A stretch of 64,000 nt of DNA from Pseudomonadota bacterium (GTDB lineage: Bacteria > Pseudomonadota > Alphaproteobacteria > Rhodospirillales > Magnetospirillaceae). Positions 29,877-39,372 of the stretch are shown in pieces. A program made the translations under genes and the position numbers. Numbering within the stretch: the first letter of the stretch is position 1; each line of letters starts with the position of its first letter. Where the stretch lies: assembly GCA_021793155.1 (NCBI GenBank), contig JAJYTF010000002.1, forward strand, positions 250,392-314,391, written 5' to 3'. The notes beneath the pieces were generated by a model. That model was not told the origin of the DNA, made no database searches, and saw only the letters and a program-made list of their open reading frames with translations.

Positions 29877-31691
29877 ATGGAACGGTCGGAACAGATTGAG
29901 ACGGGGAAACCGGCTACGGTCGGCAAGGAAAACCTCGATCTTTTGCAGCACGAGCTGAAACGCCGCGGCCTGGATGCTTTCGTCGTGCCGCGCAGCGACG
30001 AGCACCAAGGCGAATATGTCCCACCGTCGGCCCAGCGACTGGCTTGGCTGACCGGCTTCACCGGCTCGGCCGGCGCCGCCGTCGTCCTGGCGGATCAGGC
30101 GGCACTATTCGTCGACGGCCGCTATACCCTGCAGGCGGCGACCGAGGTCGATCTCGGCCGATTCCACCTGCTTCACCTAGTCGAACATCCGCCGCATCGC
30201 TGGCTTGGCGAGACCCTGAAGGCCGGCGCCAGGCTAGGCTACGATCCGTGGCTCCATACGCCGGCCGGCGTCGACCAGTTGCAGCAAGCCTGCAACAAGG
30301 CCGGCGCCACGCTGGTCGCCTGTCACGACAACCCCGTCGACGCCGTATGGACCGACCGCCCCCTGCCCCCCGCCGCTCCGCTGGCCATCCATCGGCTGCG
30401 CTTCGCCGGCAAGAGCGCCGACGACAAGCGCCACGAGCTGGGGGGTGCATTGTCCAACGACAAGCTGGACGCAGCCTTGCTGTCGGCCCCCGACTCCATC
30501 GCATGGCTGCTCAACCTGCGGGGCGGCGATCTGCCATTCACCCCTTTACCGCTGGCTTTCGCCATCGCCCATGTCGACGGCGGCGTCGACCTGTTCGTCG
30601 ATCCACGCAAGCTATCGGCCGAAATCGAGGACCATCTGGGTGCCGCGGTGCGCCCGTATCCCCGCGAGGAGCTCGGTCCTGCCCTGGATCGCCTAACCGG
30701 CAAGCGGGTGAGAATCGACGCGGTGACCGCGCCGGCCTGGGCGTTCGATCGCCTGAACGCGGCCGGCGCCCAGGTGGATCGCGGTGCCGACCCCTGCGCC
30801 CTGCCGAAGGCCTGCAAAAACCCGGTCGAACTGGAAGGGGCGCGCAACGCCCATCGCCGGGACGGCCTGGCCCTGGTTCGCTTTCTCGCCTGGCTGGCCG
30901 CCAACGGGCCGTCCGGTGGCGTGAGCGAAATGCACGCGGCCGACCGGCTGGAGGAGTTTCGCCGCCAGGGAGACCTGTACCGGGAACCCAGTTTCCCCAC
31001 CATCTCGGGGGCCGGTCCGAACGGTGCCATCGTCCATTACCGATCGACCGAGGCGACCAACCGGAAGCTGGAGGCCGGGCAGCTCTATCTGGTCGATTCC
31101 GGAGGGCAATATCTGGACGGCACCACCGACGTCACCCGCACCGTGGCCATCGGCCATGCCGGGACGGAAGAGCGGCGTCGTTTCACCCTGGTGCTGAAAG
31201 GCCATATCGCCCTGGCCGCCGCACGTTTTCCGCAAGGCACGACGGGAAGCCAGCTCGACGCCCTGGCGCGCCGGGCCCTGTGGGCCGAAGGCCTGGACTA
31301 CGACCACGGCACCGGCCATGGGGTGGGAAGTTATCTGAGCGTCCACGAGGGTCCGCAGCGGATCTCCAAACTGCCCAACCCCCAGCCACTGCTGCCGGGA
31401 ATGATCCTGTCCGACGAACCCGGCTACTACAAGGCCGGCGCCTACGGCATCCGCATCGAGAACCTGTTGGCCGTGCGCTCCTCGGCCGGCGAAGCCGAAC
31501 GGCCGATGCTGGAGTTCGAGGTGCTGACCCTGGCCCCCATCGACCTCGCTCTGGTGGAGCCGTCGCTGCTGGACGGGCCCGAGCAGGCTTGGCTCAACGC
31601 TTATCACGCGCGGGTGCGCGAACTGCTGACGCCGATGCTCGACGCGCCGACCGCCGCTTGGCTTGAACGAGCGACCCGGGCAATTCAGTAG
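29877..31691 (+). CDS. pepP: Xaa-Pro aminopeptidase (M24B)
   Basis: Metallopeptidase of about 604 residues removing N-terminal residues before proline. Two creatinase-like N-terminal domains (VPRSDEHQGEYVPP, LTGFTGSAG) precede the pita-bread domain. Metal ligands are in VDSGGQYLDGTTDVTRT (two Asp), GTGHGVGSYLSVHEGP (His), LSDEPGYY (Glu) and MLEFEVLT (Glu). The start is uncertain: ATG 29877 (GAGAGGC upstream) is chosen, ATG 29835 with AAAGG is possible. The length of about 600 residues is the long, eukaryote-like P-type form common in this class. Confidence 0.92.
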   Translation: MERSEQIETGKPATVGKENLDLLQHELKRRGLDAFVVPRSDEHQGEYVPPSAQRLAWLTGFTGSAGAAVVLADQAALFVDGRYTLQAATEVDLGRFHLLHLVEHPPHRWLGETLKAGARLGYDPWLHTPAGVDQLQQACNKAGATLVACHDNPVDAVWTDRPLPPAAPLAIHRLRFAGKSADDKRHELGGALSNDKLDAALLSAPDSIAWLLNLRGGDLPFTPLPLAFAIAHVDGGVDLFVDPRKLSAEIEDHLGAAVRPYPREELGPALDRLTGKRVRIDAVTAPAWAFDRLNAAGAQVDRGADPCALPKACKNPVELEGARNAHRRDGLALVRFLAWLAANGPSGGVSEMHAADRLEEFRRQGDLYREPSFPTISGAGPNGAIVHYRSTEATNRKLEAGQLYLVDSGGQYLDGTTDVTRTVAIGHAGTEERRRFTLVLKGHIALAAARFPQGTTGSQLDALARRALWAEGLDYDHGTGHGVGSYLSVHEGPQRISKLPNPQPLLPGMILSDEPGYYKAGAYGIRIENLLAVRSSAGEAERPMLEFEVLTLAPIDLALVEPSLLDGPEQAWLNAYHARVRELLTPMLDAPTAAWLERATRAIQ

Positions 31692-31715
31692 CGCCGGCGC
31701 AGACGCCGGCGCTAC
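31688..31715. terminator. Bidirectional terminator hairpin
   Basis: Perfect 12-bp stem GTAGCGCCGGCG (31688-31699), CAGA loop, complement at 31704-31715, then TTCTT. It overlaps the stop codons of both convergent genes and so serves both. Confidence 0.75.
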
Positions 31716-33523
31716 TTCTTGCCACCGCCGTCCGCCCAGTCGGGCACGGCTACCTTGCGTTCGCCGCGGGCCTTGTCGACCCGCTGGACATGGGCCAAGT
31801 TCTTTTCCGCGACCGCCGCCTGGCGGGTCAGCCCGAACTGTCGGTAGACCTCGAGGGCGCCGGTGAAACAAGTCACGGCCTCGTCCAGGTGTTCGGTGGC
31901 CTTGCTGTGCTTGTCCAGCAGGAAGAGTGCCGAGCCCAAGGTGTTCTGACTGGCGGCCCAGCCCAGCGGGGTACGGCTGCGCGGCCGGAATTCCAGGGCG
32001 GCGCGGCAGGCGTCGATGGCCCGTTCCAGTACCTCGGGGCTTTTCACCTGGTCGCCATAGACCTGCAGCGCCGCAGCCAGGTTGTTCATCACGTCAGCCC
32101 AGCGCTGGGGCGCCTCGACACGGGTGAACGCCTGGAGCGCGGCCTGAAAGGAATTCATCGCCTCTTTCAACAGGTCGGTCCGGCCGGTCAACAGGTCCAG
32201 CTTGTACAAGGCCAGGCCCAGGCGGTTCTGGGCGCCGCCCCATTCCTGCGGATGGATCGACTTGACCAGGCATTCGCTCGAAGTGCGGAACTCGCTTACC
32301 GCCTGCTCCAGCAGCTCTGGCGACTGGTTGCGATCGGCGGCGGCCTGAAGCACGCCGCCCAGATGCTTGCGCAGCTGCGCCTCCTCGAGCCCGTGTTCGC
32401 CCTGGTCCAGACGCAGGATGGCCGCCGTGTAGGCTTCGGCCGCATGAGCGTACCACTGAGGATCGCCTTCGAGAGCGGCGATGGTGGCGGCGGCGTGCCC
32501 GTAGCAAGTCAACGCACCACGCTGCTGCTCCAGGTTCCAGGCCATCGGCAATCCGCCGACGAAACCCGGCAATGCCGCTAGCGCCTGCGGCAGCAACCGG
32601 CGCTGCAGATTGCGCTGGTCGTCATTGGCCGGCTCGATGGCGGCGAGCACCGTCAGGTACAAGAGGTCGGCAACCGGAGGCTCCAGGTCACCCGCCAGTT
32701 CCAGCTTGAAATAAAGGCTGAACCCGCCCGGCCGGTCGTCGTCGACGATGCCGTTGGCGCTGAACCATAGGGTGAAGCCGTCGGCATGGACGTCGCCCCA
32801 GACCAGCAGATCGAGGATGTCCTCCTTCGCCAGCATCTGGCGCGCCCTGACCGTGGCCGAATTGATCTGTGTCTGGTCGGCGCCGGCCTCGAGCTGCAGG
32901 GCCGTCGGCAGACTGCGCAGCGCGATGCCCGGCCGCCCCTCCAGCAGGCCGGCCAGGGCCCGCGTCCAGGCCCCTTCGATATCGTTGTTGACGGTGGCGA
33001 TACCCACCAGGAACGGCTTGACCGACAGGTCCCCCTCGCCCCCCGCCGGCTGACGCCGCAGCCGCCTTACCCAGGACCACAGGGCATCGAACGGATTTCG
33101 GCGGGCTGGCGTCGGGGTATAGGTTTGCGAGCCGCGCTGCCCGGCGATGATGGCATCGGCCACCCGCAGACGCTCGACCAGCATGCCGACCACCCGGACG
33201 GCGGCCCCCGGCTCGTCCTGCAGCCAATTCTTGAACTCTTCCTTGGGGATCACCTTGACCCGGGTCTTTTCCGACGCCCGGGCGCTGGCGCTGCGCGGAC
33301 CGCCGTCGAACAGACCCATCTCGCCGAACATCTCGGCCGGCCCCAGCATGGCGAGGAAGACCGGACCGTCGGCCCCCATCTTCGACAGCTCGACACGGCC
33401 GCTCATCACCACATAGACGGCATCGCTGGCATCGCCTTCGCGAAAAATCAGCTCGTTTCTGCCGTAAGTCCGTTCGCCCGTGTTCACCGACACCCCCTCG
33501 ACCAAGGGAATAAGGTAGGCCAC
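31712..33523 (-). CDS. Cyclic-nucleotide-binding domain protein with TPR-like C-terminus
   Basis: Protein of 603 residues. Residues about 10-125 form a cNMP-binding domain with YGRNELIFREGDASD, VVMSGRVELSK and the phosphate cassette FGEMGLFDGGPRSASA, whose Glu and Arg are intact. A middle part (about 160-300) has no family I recognise but includes KPFLVGIATVNNDIEGAWTR. The C-terminal half is helical repeats of TPR type, e.g. WGGAQNRLGLALYKLDLLTG and VMNNLAAALQVYGDQ. No signal peptide or helix-turn-helix is seen, so it is not a classic Crp regulator. Possibly a cNMP-responsive scaffold. Confidence 0.8.
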   Translation of the reverse strand: MAYLIPLVEGVSVNTGERTYGRNELIFREGDASDAVYVVMSGRVELSKMGADGPVFLAMLGPAEMFGEMGLFDGGPRSASARASEKTRVKVIPKEEFKNWLQDEPGAAVRVVGMLVERLRVADAIIAGQRGSQTYTPTPARRNPFDALWSWVRRLRRQPAGGEGDLSVKPFLVGIATVNNDIEGAWTRALAGLLEGRPGIALRSLPTALQLEAGADQTQINSATVRARQMLAKEDILDLLVWGDVHADGFTLWFSANGIVDDDRPGGFSLYFKLELAGDLEPPVADLLYLTVLAAIEPANDDQRNLQRRLLPQALAALPGFVGGLPMAWNLEQQRGALTCYGHAAATIAALEGDPQWYAHAAEAYTAAILRLDQGEHGLEEAQLRKHLGGVLQAAADRNQSPELLEQAVSEFRTSSECLVKSIHPQEWGGAQNRLGLALYKLDLLTGRTDLLKEAMNSFQAALQAFTRVEAPQRWADVMNNLAAALQVYGDQVKSPEVLERAIDACRAALEFRPRSRTPLGWAASQNTLGSALFLLDKHSKATEHLDEAVTCFTGALEVYRQFGLTRQAAVAEKNLAHVQRVDKARGERKVAVPDWADGGGKK

Positions 33524-33569
33524 TCAGGTGGTTAGGCGCAACGGGCGAAACTCCGCAGGCCCACCAGCT

Positions 33570-33631
33570 GATTGAATTGTGGTGAGGATCTGACGGATGG
33601 TGACGACCACTATTGGTCAGAATCTCGCCAC
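33570..33631 (+). repeat. Palindromic repeat B, copy 2
   Basis: A 62-nt element starting GATTGAATTG, about 79% identical by eye to 11838-11898 and in the same orientation. The outer stem is kept with small changes (GAGGATCTGAC against GGTCAGAATCTC), and the inner stem has changed to GGT/ACC. It lies between divergent genes, 141 nt before the HD-GYP start. Confidence 0.75.
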
Positions 33632-33772
33632 TTGCGGCATCGCTTTTCGCGGGCCGGCCGCTAGGATATTATGCCCTTGGGAATGGAGGGGAATGGGCGC
33701 GACACCGACGTGCACGCTCCCCCGAGACAAAGACACCGCCGCCATAGGCGCGGCAAGATGTCAGGGGGAACT

Positions 33773-34906
33773 ATGCAAAAGACCGCGGGTTTCTCGCGCG
33801 CCGACGATCCGACGCGTAAGCCGCCGGGCAAGGCGGTGGTTGTGGTTATCGACCCTCAGCCGCCGGTCCGGCAATCGATCGCCGGACCACTGGCGGGCTA
33901 TTACCGCATCCTCGAATTTGCCAGTGTCGAAGCCGCGGCCGCACGAACGCCCTCGGGTCCTGCGGCGCTTCTGGTCGGCGAACATGCCTTACGCGCCGAT
34001 GCGGCCGCGGCGCTTGCCACGCTTCGCCGCACGCCGGCGTTCAAGGGTGCGCCGATCATCGCCTGTCTGCCGCGCGGAAACGGCCCGATCAACGACTGGA
34101 TCCCCGCTTCCGCGGTGGACGGCAAGATCGAGCTGCCGTTCCGCTACGGAGACATTGCCATCTTGGTCGCGCGCCTGGGAAAAACGGCATTCCAGAAGGA
34201 ATGGGCCCAGCTGCCGGCAAGGCCCCGCCAAGCCCTGCGAAAAACTCTTGCCGCCTATCACGGCATGGCCGAGCTGATCGCGAATGATGCGCCACTGGAC
34301 TACAGGGCCGTCACCGACGCTTGCGCCCCGGTCCTGTCGGTCGTCAAGCAGGCCGACCATGGGTATATTTTCGATGCGCTGACCCTGGTGGACGACCTCA
34401 TCTATGTTCATTCGTTGCGGGTCTCGACGATGCTTGCCATGTTCGGCTTCACCATCGGCCTGAACGATGACGAACTGCTGACCCTTGCCTGCGGCGGCCT
34501 GATGTTCGACATCGGCAAGACGCTGCTGCCTTACGCGCTTCTGCATAAACCTGGCAGCCTGACCGCCGCCGAATGGGAACTGGTCCGCGAGCATGTCGAT
34601 CTTGGCCAACGCTATGTCGGGCGAAGGTCAAACGGCCCCTCCGGCATCCAGATCATGGTCGGGCAGCACCACGAACGGCTGGACGGCAGCGGCTATCCCG
34701 GACAGCTGGGAGGTGACAAGCTGAACGATCTGGCCCGCATGGCGGCCATCGTCGACGTGTTCGCGGCGCTGACCGAGGAGCGGCCCTACCGCCCCGCATT
34801 CTCGGTCCCCGACGCGTTCGATATCCTGGCCGGCACGATGAGCGGCCAGTTCGACCAGGGACTACTGTCGACCTTCCGCCAGATGCTGCAAGGCCCCTCA
34901 CCCTGA
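33773..34906 (+). CDS. Degenerate HD-GYP domain protein with pseudo-receiver
   Basis: Protein of 377 residues. The N-terminal 125 residues resemble a response-regulator receiver fold (VVVVIDPQPPVRQSI) but the usual phospho-Asp position reads LLVGEHA, so it is unlikely to be phosphorylated. The C-terminal half is HD-GYP-like: His213 in YVHSLRV, FDIGKTLLP at 245-253 where HDIGK is expected, REHVDLGQRYVG, QHHERLDGSGYP (His299, His300) and MAAIVDVFAAL. HD-GYP proteins hydrolyse cyclic-di-GMP; loss of the HD His suggests altered or lost activity. The ATG at 33773 has AGGGGGAA upstream. Confidence 0.85.
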   Translation: MQKTAGFSRADDPTRKPPGKAVVVVIDPQPPVRQSIAGPLAGYYRILEFASVEAAAARTPSGPAALLVGEHALRADAAAALATLRRTPAFKGAPIIACLPRGNGPINDWIPASAVDGKIELPFRYGDIAILVARLGKTAFQKEWAQLPARPRQALRKTLAAYHGMAELIANDAPLDYRAVTDACAPVLSVVKQADHGYIFDALTLVDDLIYVHSLRVSTMLAMFGFTIGLNDDELLTLACGGLMFDIGKTLLPYALLHKPGSLTAAEWELVREHVDLGQRYVGRRSNGPSGIQIMVGQHHERLDGSGYPGQLGGDKLNDLARMAAIVDVFAALTEERPYRPAFSVPDAFDILAGTMSGQFDQGLLSTFRQMLQGPSP

Positions 34907-34916
34907 GGCTTCACGG

Positions 34917-37900
34917 CTACACTGAGAAATACTTCGCCTGCGGATGCAGGATGACGATGGCCGAAGTGCTCTGTTCGGGATGGAGTTGCCATTCCTCGCT
35001 CAACGTCACGCCGATCCGTTCCGCCCCGAGCAGGCGCAGCAGTTGTTCCTGGTCCTGCAGGTTCGGACAGGCCGGATAGCCAAAGGAATAGCGCGAGCCG
35101 CGATAGTGCTGCCGCAGCATTTTCTCCACGTCGCGATCATCCTCGGCGGCGAAGCCCAGTTCCGAGCGGATGCGGGCATGCACGTATTCGGCCATGGCCT
35201 CGGCCATTTCCACCGACAGCCCGTGCAGGTACAGATAGTCCCGATATCGGTTTTCGGCGAACCACTGATGGGCCGTTTCGGTGGCGGTGGCGCCCATGGT
35301 CACCACCTGCAGACCGATGACATCGCGTTCGCCGCTGGCGGCGTCGCGGACGAAGTCGGCGATGCACAGCCCGCCGTCCCCGGCCTGGCGCGGGAAAGCG
35401 AAGCGGGCCGCCGGGGTTTGGCCGTCCGCCTCGAACAGTACAATGGCGTCGCCCTCGGCCGCACATTTCCAATAGCCGTAGACGGCGCGCGGCTGCAGGA
35501 TCCCCTCCTTCTGGCAGCGCTTCAGCAGGTCGACCGCCATTGGCTTCAGTTCCTTGGCCGCCCAGGCCTTCCACTCCTCGAGGGTGCGTCCGGCTTTTTT
35601 GTAGCCCCAATGGAACTGGTAGAGCATGGTCTCGTTGAGATAGGTGACCAGAGTCTGCAATGGCACCGAATCGATGACCCTCGCCCCCCAGAACGGCGGG
35701 GCCGCCACGTCGGCCTGGGCGGCCAATTCGGCTCGGCGCAGCTGCACCTCCTCGTAATCGACGGGACGGCTGGGTGCCGCCGCCTGACCGAGGATGCGCC
35801 GCTCGTTGGTCGGGCGGTTGAGGCGCCTGGCCTTGACCTCCGTCAGATGCTCCTCGAACCGCCCCTCCGCCACCTTGCTCATCAGGTCGAGGCCGTCGAA
35901 GGCGTCGCGGGCGTAAGCCACGCGGCCCGATCCATAAGCGGCGACGCAGTCTTCCTCGACAAACTTGCGGGTCAGCGCGGCACCGCCCAGCAGCACCGGC
36001 AGGTCGATGCCGCCCTGAGTCATCTCTTCGAGGTTTTCCCGCATCACCACCGTCGACTTGACCAGCAGGCCCGACATGCCGATGGCGTCGGCCCGGTGTT
36101 CCCTGGCGGCGGCGATGATGGCGTTGACCGGTTGCTTGATGCCCAGGTTGACCACCCGGTAGCCGTTGTTGGTGAGGATGATGTCCACCAGGTTCTTGCC
36201 GATGTCGTGGACATCGCCCTTCACCGTCGCCAGCACGATGGTTCCCTTCTGCTGGCCCTCGGCCTTTTCCATGAAGGGTTCGAGATAGGCCACCGCCGCC
36301 TTCATCGTCTCGGCCGACTGCAGGACGAAAGGCAGCTGCATCTTGCCGGCGCCGAACAGCTCGCCCACCACCTTCATGCCGTCGAGCAGCAACTGGTTGA
36401 TGATGTCGAGCGGTTTCCAGGTCGCCATCGCCTCGTCCAGGTCCTGTTCGAGGCCCGGACGGTCGCCGTCGACGATGCGCTGCTTCAGGCGCTCTTCCAC
36501 CGTCTCGGCCCGCGGCTTCTTCACCGCGGCGCCAGCGCCGCGGCCCTCGAACAGGGCAATGAAGGCCTGCAACGGATCATATCCTTCGGCCCGGCGATCA
36601 TAGATCAGGTCCTCGGCGGCCTTGACCTCGGCCGCGTCCAGACGGTGCAGCGGCACGATCTTGCTGACATGGACGATGGCTCCGGTCATGCCCCGCTTCA
36701 GCGCATGGTCGAGGAATACCGAGTTCAGCACATGGCGCGCCGCCGGCTTCAAGCCGAACGACACGTTGGACAGGCCGAGGATGATCTGGCACTCGGGCAG
36801 CTCGCGGGCGATGCGCTCGATGGCGTCCAGGGTATTGAGCGCCAGCTTGCGGTCGTCCTCGTTGCCGGTGCAGATGGTGAAAGTCAGCGGATCGAACAGC
36901 AGGTCGGACGGGGGCAAGCCATGCTCGTTCACCGCGAAGTCGTACAGGCGATGAGCCAGCGCCACCTTGGCCTCGACGTCCTTGGCCATGCCCTCTTCAT
37001 CGATGGTAAGAGCGATCACCGCGGCGCCGAATTTCCTTGCCAGATCCAGCCTTTTCGCCGCCGGCTCCTCACCGTTTTCGAAATTGATCGAATTGATGAT
37101 CGCCTTGCCGCCATACAGCTTGAGGGCCGTCTCGATGACCGGCAATTCGGTGGAATCGATGACCAACGGGGCGTTGACCGCGCCACGCATGCGGCCCACC
37201 ACCTGGGTCATGTCGCGGACTTCATCGCGGCCGACGAAAGCGGTGCAGACGTCCAGCGTGTGGCTGCCTTCGCGCACCTGCTCGCGACCGATGGCCACCG
37301 CGCCGTCCCAGTCCTCGCGCTCCTGGCATTCGCGAAACTTCTTCGAGCCATTGGCGTTGCAGCGTTCGCCGATCGAGAGGAAGGCGTTCTCCTGGCGCAG
37401 GGTCACCTGGCCGTAGAGCGACGCCACCGCCGGCACCCAGTGCACAGTTCGCGCCGCGGGGGCCGGCCGATGCCTGGCGCCGCCGCGCTTGCGCAGCATG
37501 CCGTCGACGGCGGCGATATGGGCCGGGGTCGTGCCACAGCAGCCGCCCATCAGATTGATTCTGTCGTCGTCGAGGAAGCGCTCCTGCCACAGGGCCAAGT
37601 CTTCCGGCTTTAGCGGATAGGCGGTTTGCCCATCCACCAGCTCGGGCAACCCGGCATTGGGTTGCACCGAGATCAGACCCTGCCAATTGGCCGAAAGCCA
37701 GCGCACATGCTCGCTCATTTCCTGTGGGCCGGTGGCGCAGTTCAGCCCCATCAGGGGCACGTCGAGACTATGGATGACCGTCGCCGCGGCCGCGATGTCG
37801 GCACCGACCAGCAGCGTGCCGGTGGTTTCCACCGTCACCTGGACGAACACCGGCGTCCCCGCCCCGGCCTCGCCGCGAGCCAGCTTCACCGCATTGACCG

Positions 37901-38405
37901 CCGCCTTAATCTGCAGGGGGTCCTGGCAGGTCTCGACGAGAACCGCGTCGACGCCGCCGGCGATCAGGCCCCGGGCCTGGACCAGGAAGCTCTGCTCCAG
38001 GCGATCGTAATCCACATGGCCGAGAGAGGGCAGCTTGGTGCCCGGCCCGATGGAGCCGAGAACGAAGCGCCGCCGCCCGTCGCCCTTGAACTGGTCCGCC
38101 GCTTCACGGGCCAGCTCGCCGGCCCGCTTGTTGACCTCGAAAGCCAGGTCGCCGATGCCGAACTCGCCCAGGGTGAGCGTGCTGGCGCCGAAAGTGTTGG
38201 TCTCGACCATGTCGGCGCCGGCGGCGAAATAGCGGCGATGGATCTCGCGTACGACGTCGGGCCGCGACAGGCAAAGGATATCGGTACAGTTCTCATGGCC
38301 CTGAAAATCCGCCTCGACGGACAGAGCCATCGACTGCACCTGCGTGCCCATGCCGCCGTCGCACAGCAGAACCCGATCGTGAAGGTGGTCGAGAATGTCG
38401 GTCAT
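34917..38405 (-). CDS. metH: MetH, cobalamin-dependent methionine synthase
   Basis: Enzyme of 1162 residues making methionine from homocysteine and methyl-tetrahydrofolate. Domains in order: homocysteine-binding (LLCDGGMGTQ to the zinc motif MGGCCGTTPAH near residue 288), pterin-binding (FLSIGERCNANGSKKF, INSINFENGEE), cobalamin-binding with the cap and DVHDIGKN whose His coordinates cobalt (about residue 732), and the C-terminal reactivation domain (RYSFGYPACPNLQDQ). All four modules are complete. The second of two adjacent ATGs (38405) is better spaced from AGGA. Last gene of the operon after metF. Confidence 0.96.
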   Translation of the reverse strand: MTDILDHLHDRVLLCDGGMGTQVQSMALSVEADFQGHENCTDILCLSRPDVVREIHRRYFAAGADMVETNTFGASTLTLGEFGIGDLAFEVNKRAGELAREAADQFKGDGRRRFVLGSIGPGTKLPSLGHVDYDRLEQSFLVQARGLIAGGVDAVLVETCQDPLQIKAAVNAVKLARGEAGAGTPVFVQVTVETTGTLLVGADIAAAATVIHSLDVPLMGLNCATGPQEMSEHVRWLSANWQGLISVQPNAGLPELVDGQTAYPLKPEDLALWQERFLDDDRINLMGGCCGTTPAHIAAVDGMLRKRGGARHRPAPAARTVHWVPAVASLYGQVTLRQENAFLSIGERCNANGSKKFRECQEREDWDGAVAIGREQVREGSHTLDVCTAFVGRDEVRDMTQVVGRMRGAVNAPLVIDSTELPVIETALKLYGGKAIINSINFENGEEPAAKRLDLARKFGAAVIALTIDEEGMAKDVEAKVALAHRLYDFAVNEHGLPPSDLLFDPLTFTICTGNEDDRKLALNTLDAIERIARELPECQIILGLSNVSFGLKPAARHVLNSVFLDHALKRGMTGAIVHVSKIVPLHRLDAAEVKAAEDLIYDRRAEGYDPLQAFIALFEGRGAGAAVKKPRAETVEERLKQRIVDGDRPGLEQDLDEAMATWKPLDIINQLLLDGMKVVGELFGAGKMQLPFVLQSAETMKAAVAYLEPFMEKAEGQQKGTIVLATVKGDVHDIGKNLVDIILTNNGYRVVNLGIKQPVNAIIAAAREHRADAIGMSGLLVKSTVVMRENLEEMTQGGIDLPVLLGGAALTRKFVEEDCVAAYGSGRVAYARDAFDGLDLMSKVAEGRFEEHLTEVKARRLNRPTNERRILGQAAAPSRPVDYEEVQLRRAELAAQADVAAPPFWGARVIDSVPLQTLVTYLNETMLYQFHWGYKKAGRTLEEWKAWAAKELKPMAVDLLKRCQKEGILQPRAVYGYWKCAAEGDAIVLFEADGQTPAARFAFPRQAGDGGLCIADFVRDAASGERDVIGLQVVTMGATATETAHQWFAENRYRDYLYLHGLSVEMAEAMAEYVHARIRSELGFAAEDDRDVEKMLRQHYRGSRYSFGYPACPNLQDQEQLLRLLGAERIGVTLSEEWQLHPEQSTSAIVILHPQAKYFSV

Positions 38406-38466
38406 CATATGTCCTGTGACTTGTCATCGTGAGCGGAGCCCGGAACATGCCGGCCCACTGCGTAGT

Positions 38467-39372
38467 TCAACCTGTTACCGCCGGCCGGACGCCCAGGATG
38501 TGGCAAATCGCGTAGGTCAGGTCGGCGCGGTTCAATGTGTAGAAATGCAGCTCGTCGACCTCGGCGGCGACCAGGGCGCGGCATTGCTCGGCGGCCACCG
38601 TGGCGGCGACCATGCGCCGGGTATCCGGATCCCCATCCAGGCCGGCGAACAGGTCGGCCATCCAGACCGGGACGCTGGCCCCGCAGGCGGCCGAGAATTT
38701 CTGCACCTGGGCGAAATTGGTCACGGGCAGGATGCCGGGCACGATGGGGACCGTGATGCCGGCGGCACGAGCCCGATCGCGAAAGCGGAAATATACCTCG
38801 ACATCGAAGAAATATTGGGTGATCGCTCGCGTCGCCCCCGCGTCGATCTTACGCTTCAGGTTGTCGAGGTCGGCCTCGGCGTTCGTGGCTTCGGGATGGG
38901 TCTCGGGATAAGCCGCGACGCTGATCTCGAAATCGGCGATGCGCTTCAAGCCCCCCACCAGATCGACGGCGTAGGCATAGCCTTCGGAATGGGGTTGATA
39001 CCGTCCCTGGCCTTCCGGCGGGTCACCGCGCAGGGCTACGATATGGCGGATTCCTTCGTCCCAGTAGTGGCGAGCCACTTCGTCGACCTCGGCCCGGCTG
39101 GCGCCGACGCAGGTCAGGTGCGCCGCGGGTTTCAACGCCGTTTCGCGGGCGATGCGAACTACTGTCTCATGGGTGCGTTCGCGCGTTCCCCCGCCGGCGC
39201 CATAGGTCACCGAAACGAAGCGAGGAGCAAGGGGGGCCAACCGGGTCACGCATTCCCACAGGGATTGCTGCATCTTCTCGGTCTTCGGCGGAAAGAATTC
39301 GAACGAGACGGCGATGGGGCCCGCCGGACGGGCGACCGGCAATACGGGACTGGGACGGACGTCCATGCTCAC
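38467..39372 (-). CDS. metF: MetF, methylenetetrahydrofolate reductase
   Basis: FAD-dependent TIM-barrel enzyme of 301 residues supplying 5-methyl-tetrahydrofolate to MetH. Motifs are VSFEFFPPKTEKM, VSVTYGAGGGTRERT, AAHLTCVGASR and IVALRGDPPEGQGRY. The start is GTG 39372 overlapping the stop of the ArsR-methyltransferase gene (GTGA), with GGAGG 6 nt upstream. Co-transcription with metH and the regulator is evident from the spacing. Confidence 0.95.
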   Translation of the reverse strand: MSMDVRPSPVLPVARPAGPIAVSFEFFPPKTEKMQQSLWECVTRLAPLAPRFVSVTYGAGGGTRERTHETVVRIARETALKPAAHLTCVGASRAEVDEVARHYWDEGIRHIVALRGDPPEGQGRYQPHSEGYAYAVDLVGGLKRIADFEISVAAYPETHPEATNAEADLDNLKRKIDAGATRAITQYFFDVEVYFRFRDRARAAGITVPIVPGILPVTNFAQVQKFSAACGASVPVWMADLFAGLDGDPDTRRMVAATVAAEQCRALVAAEVDELHFYTLNRADLTYAICHILGVRPAVTG

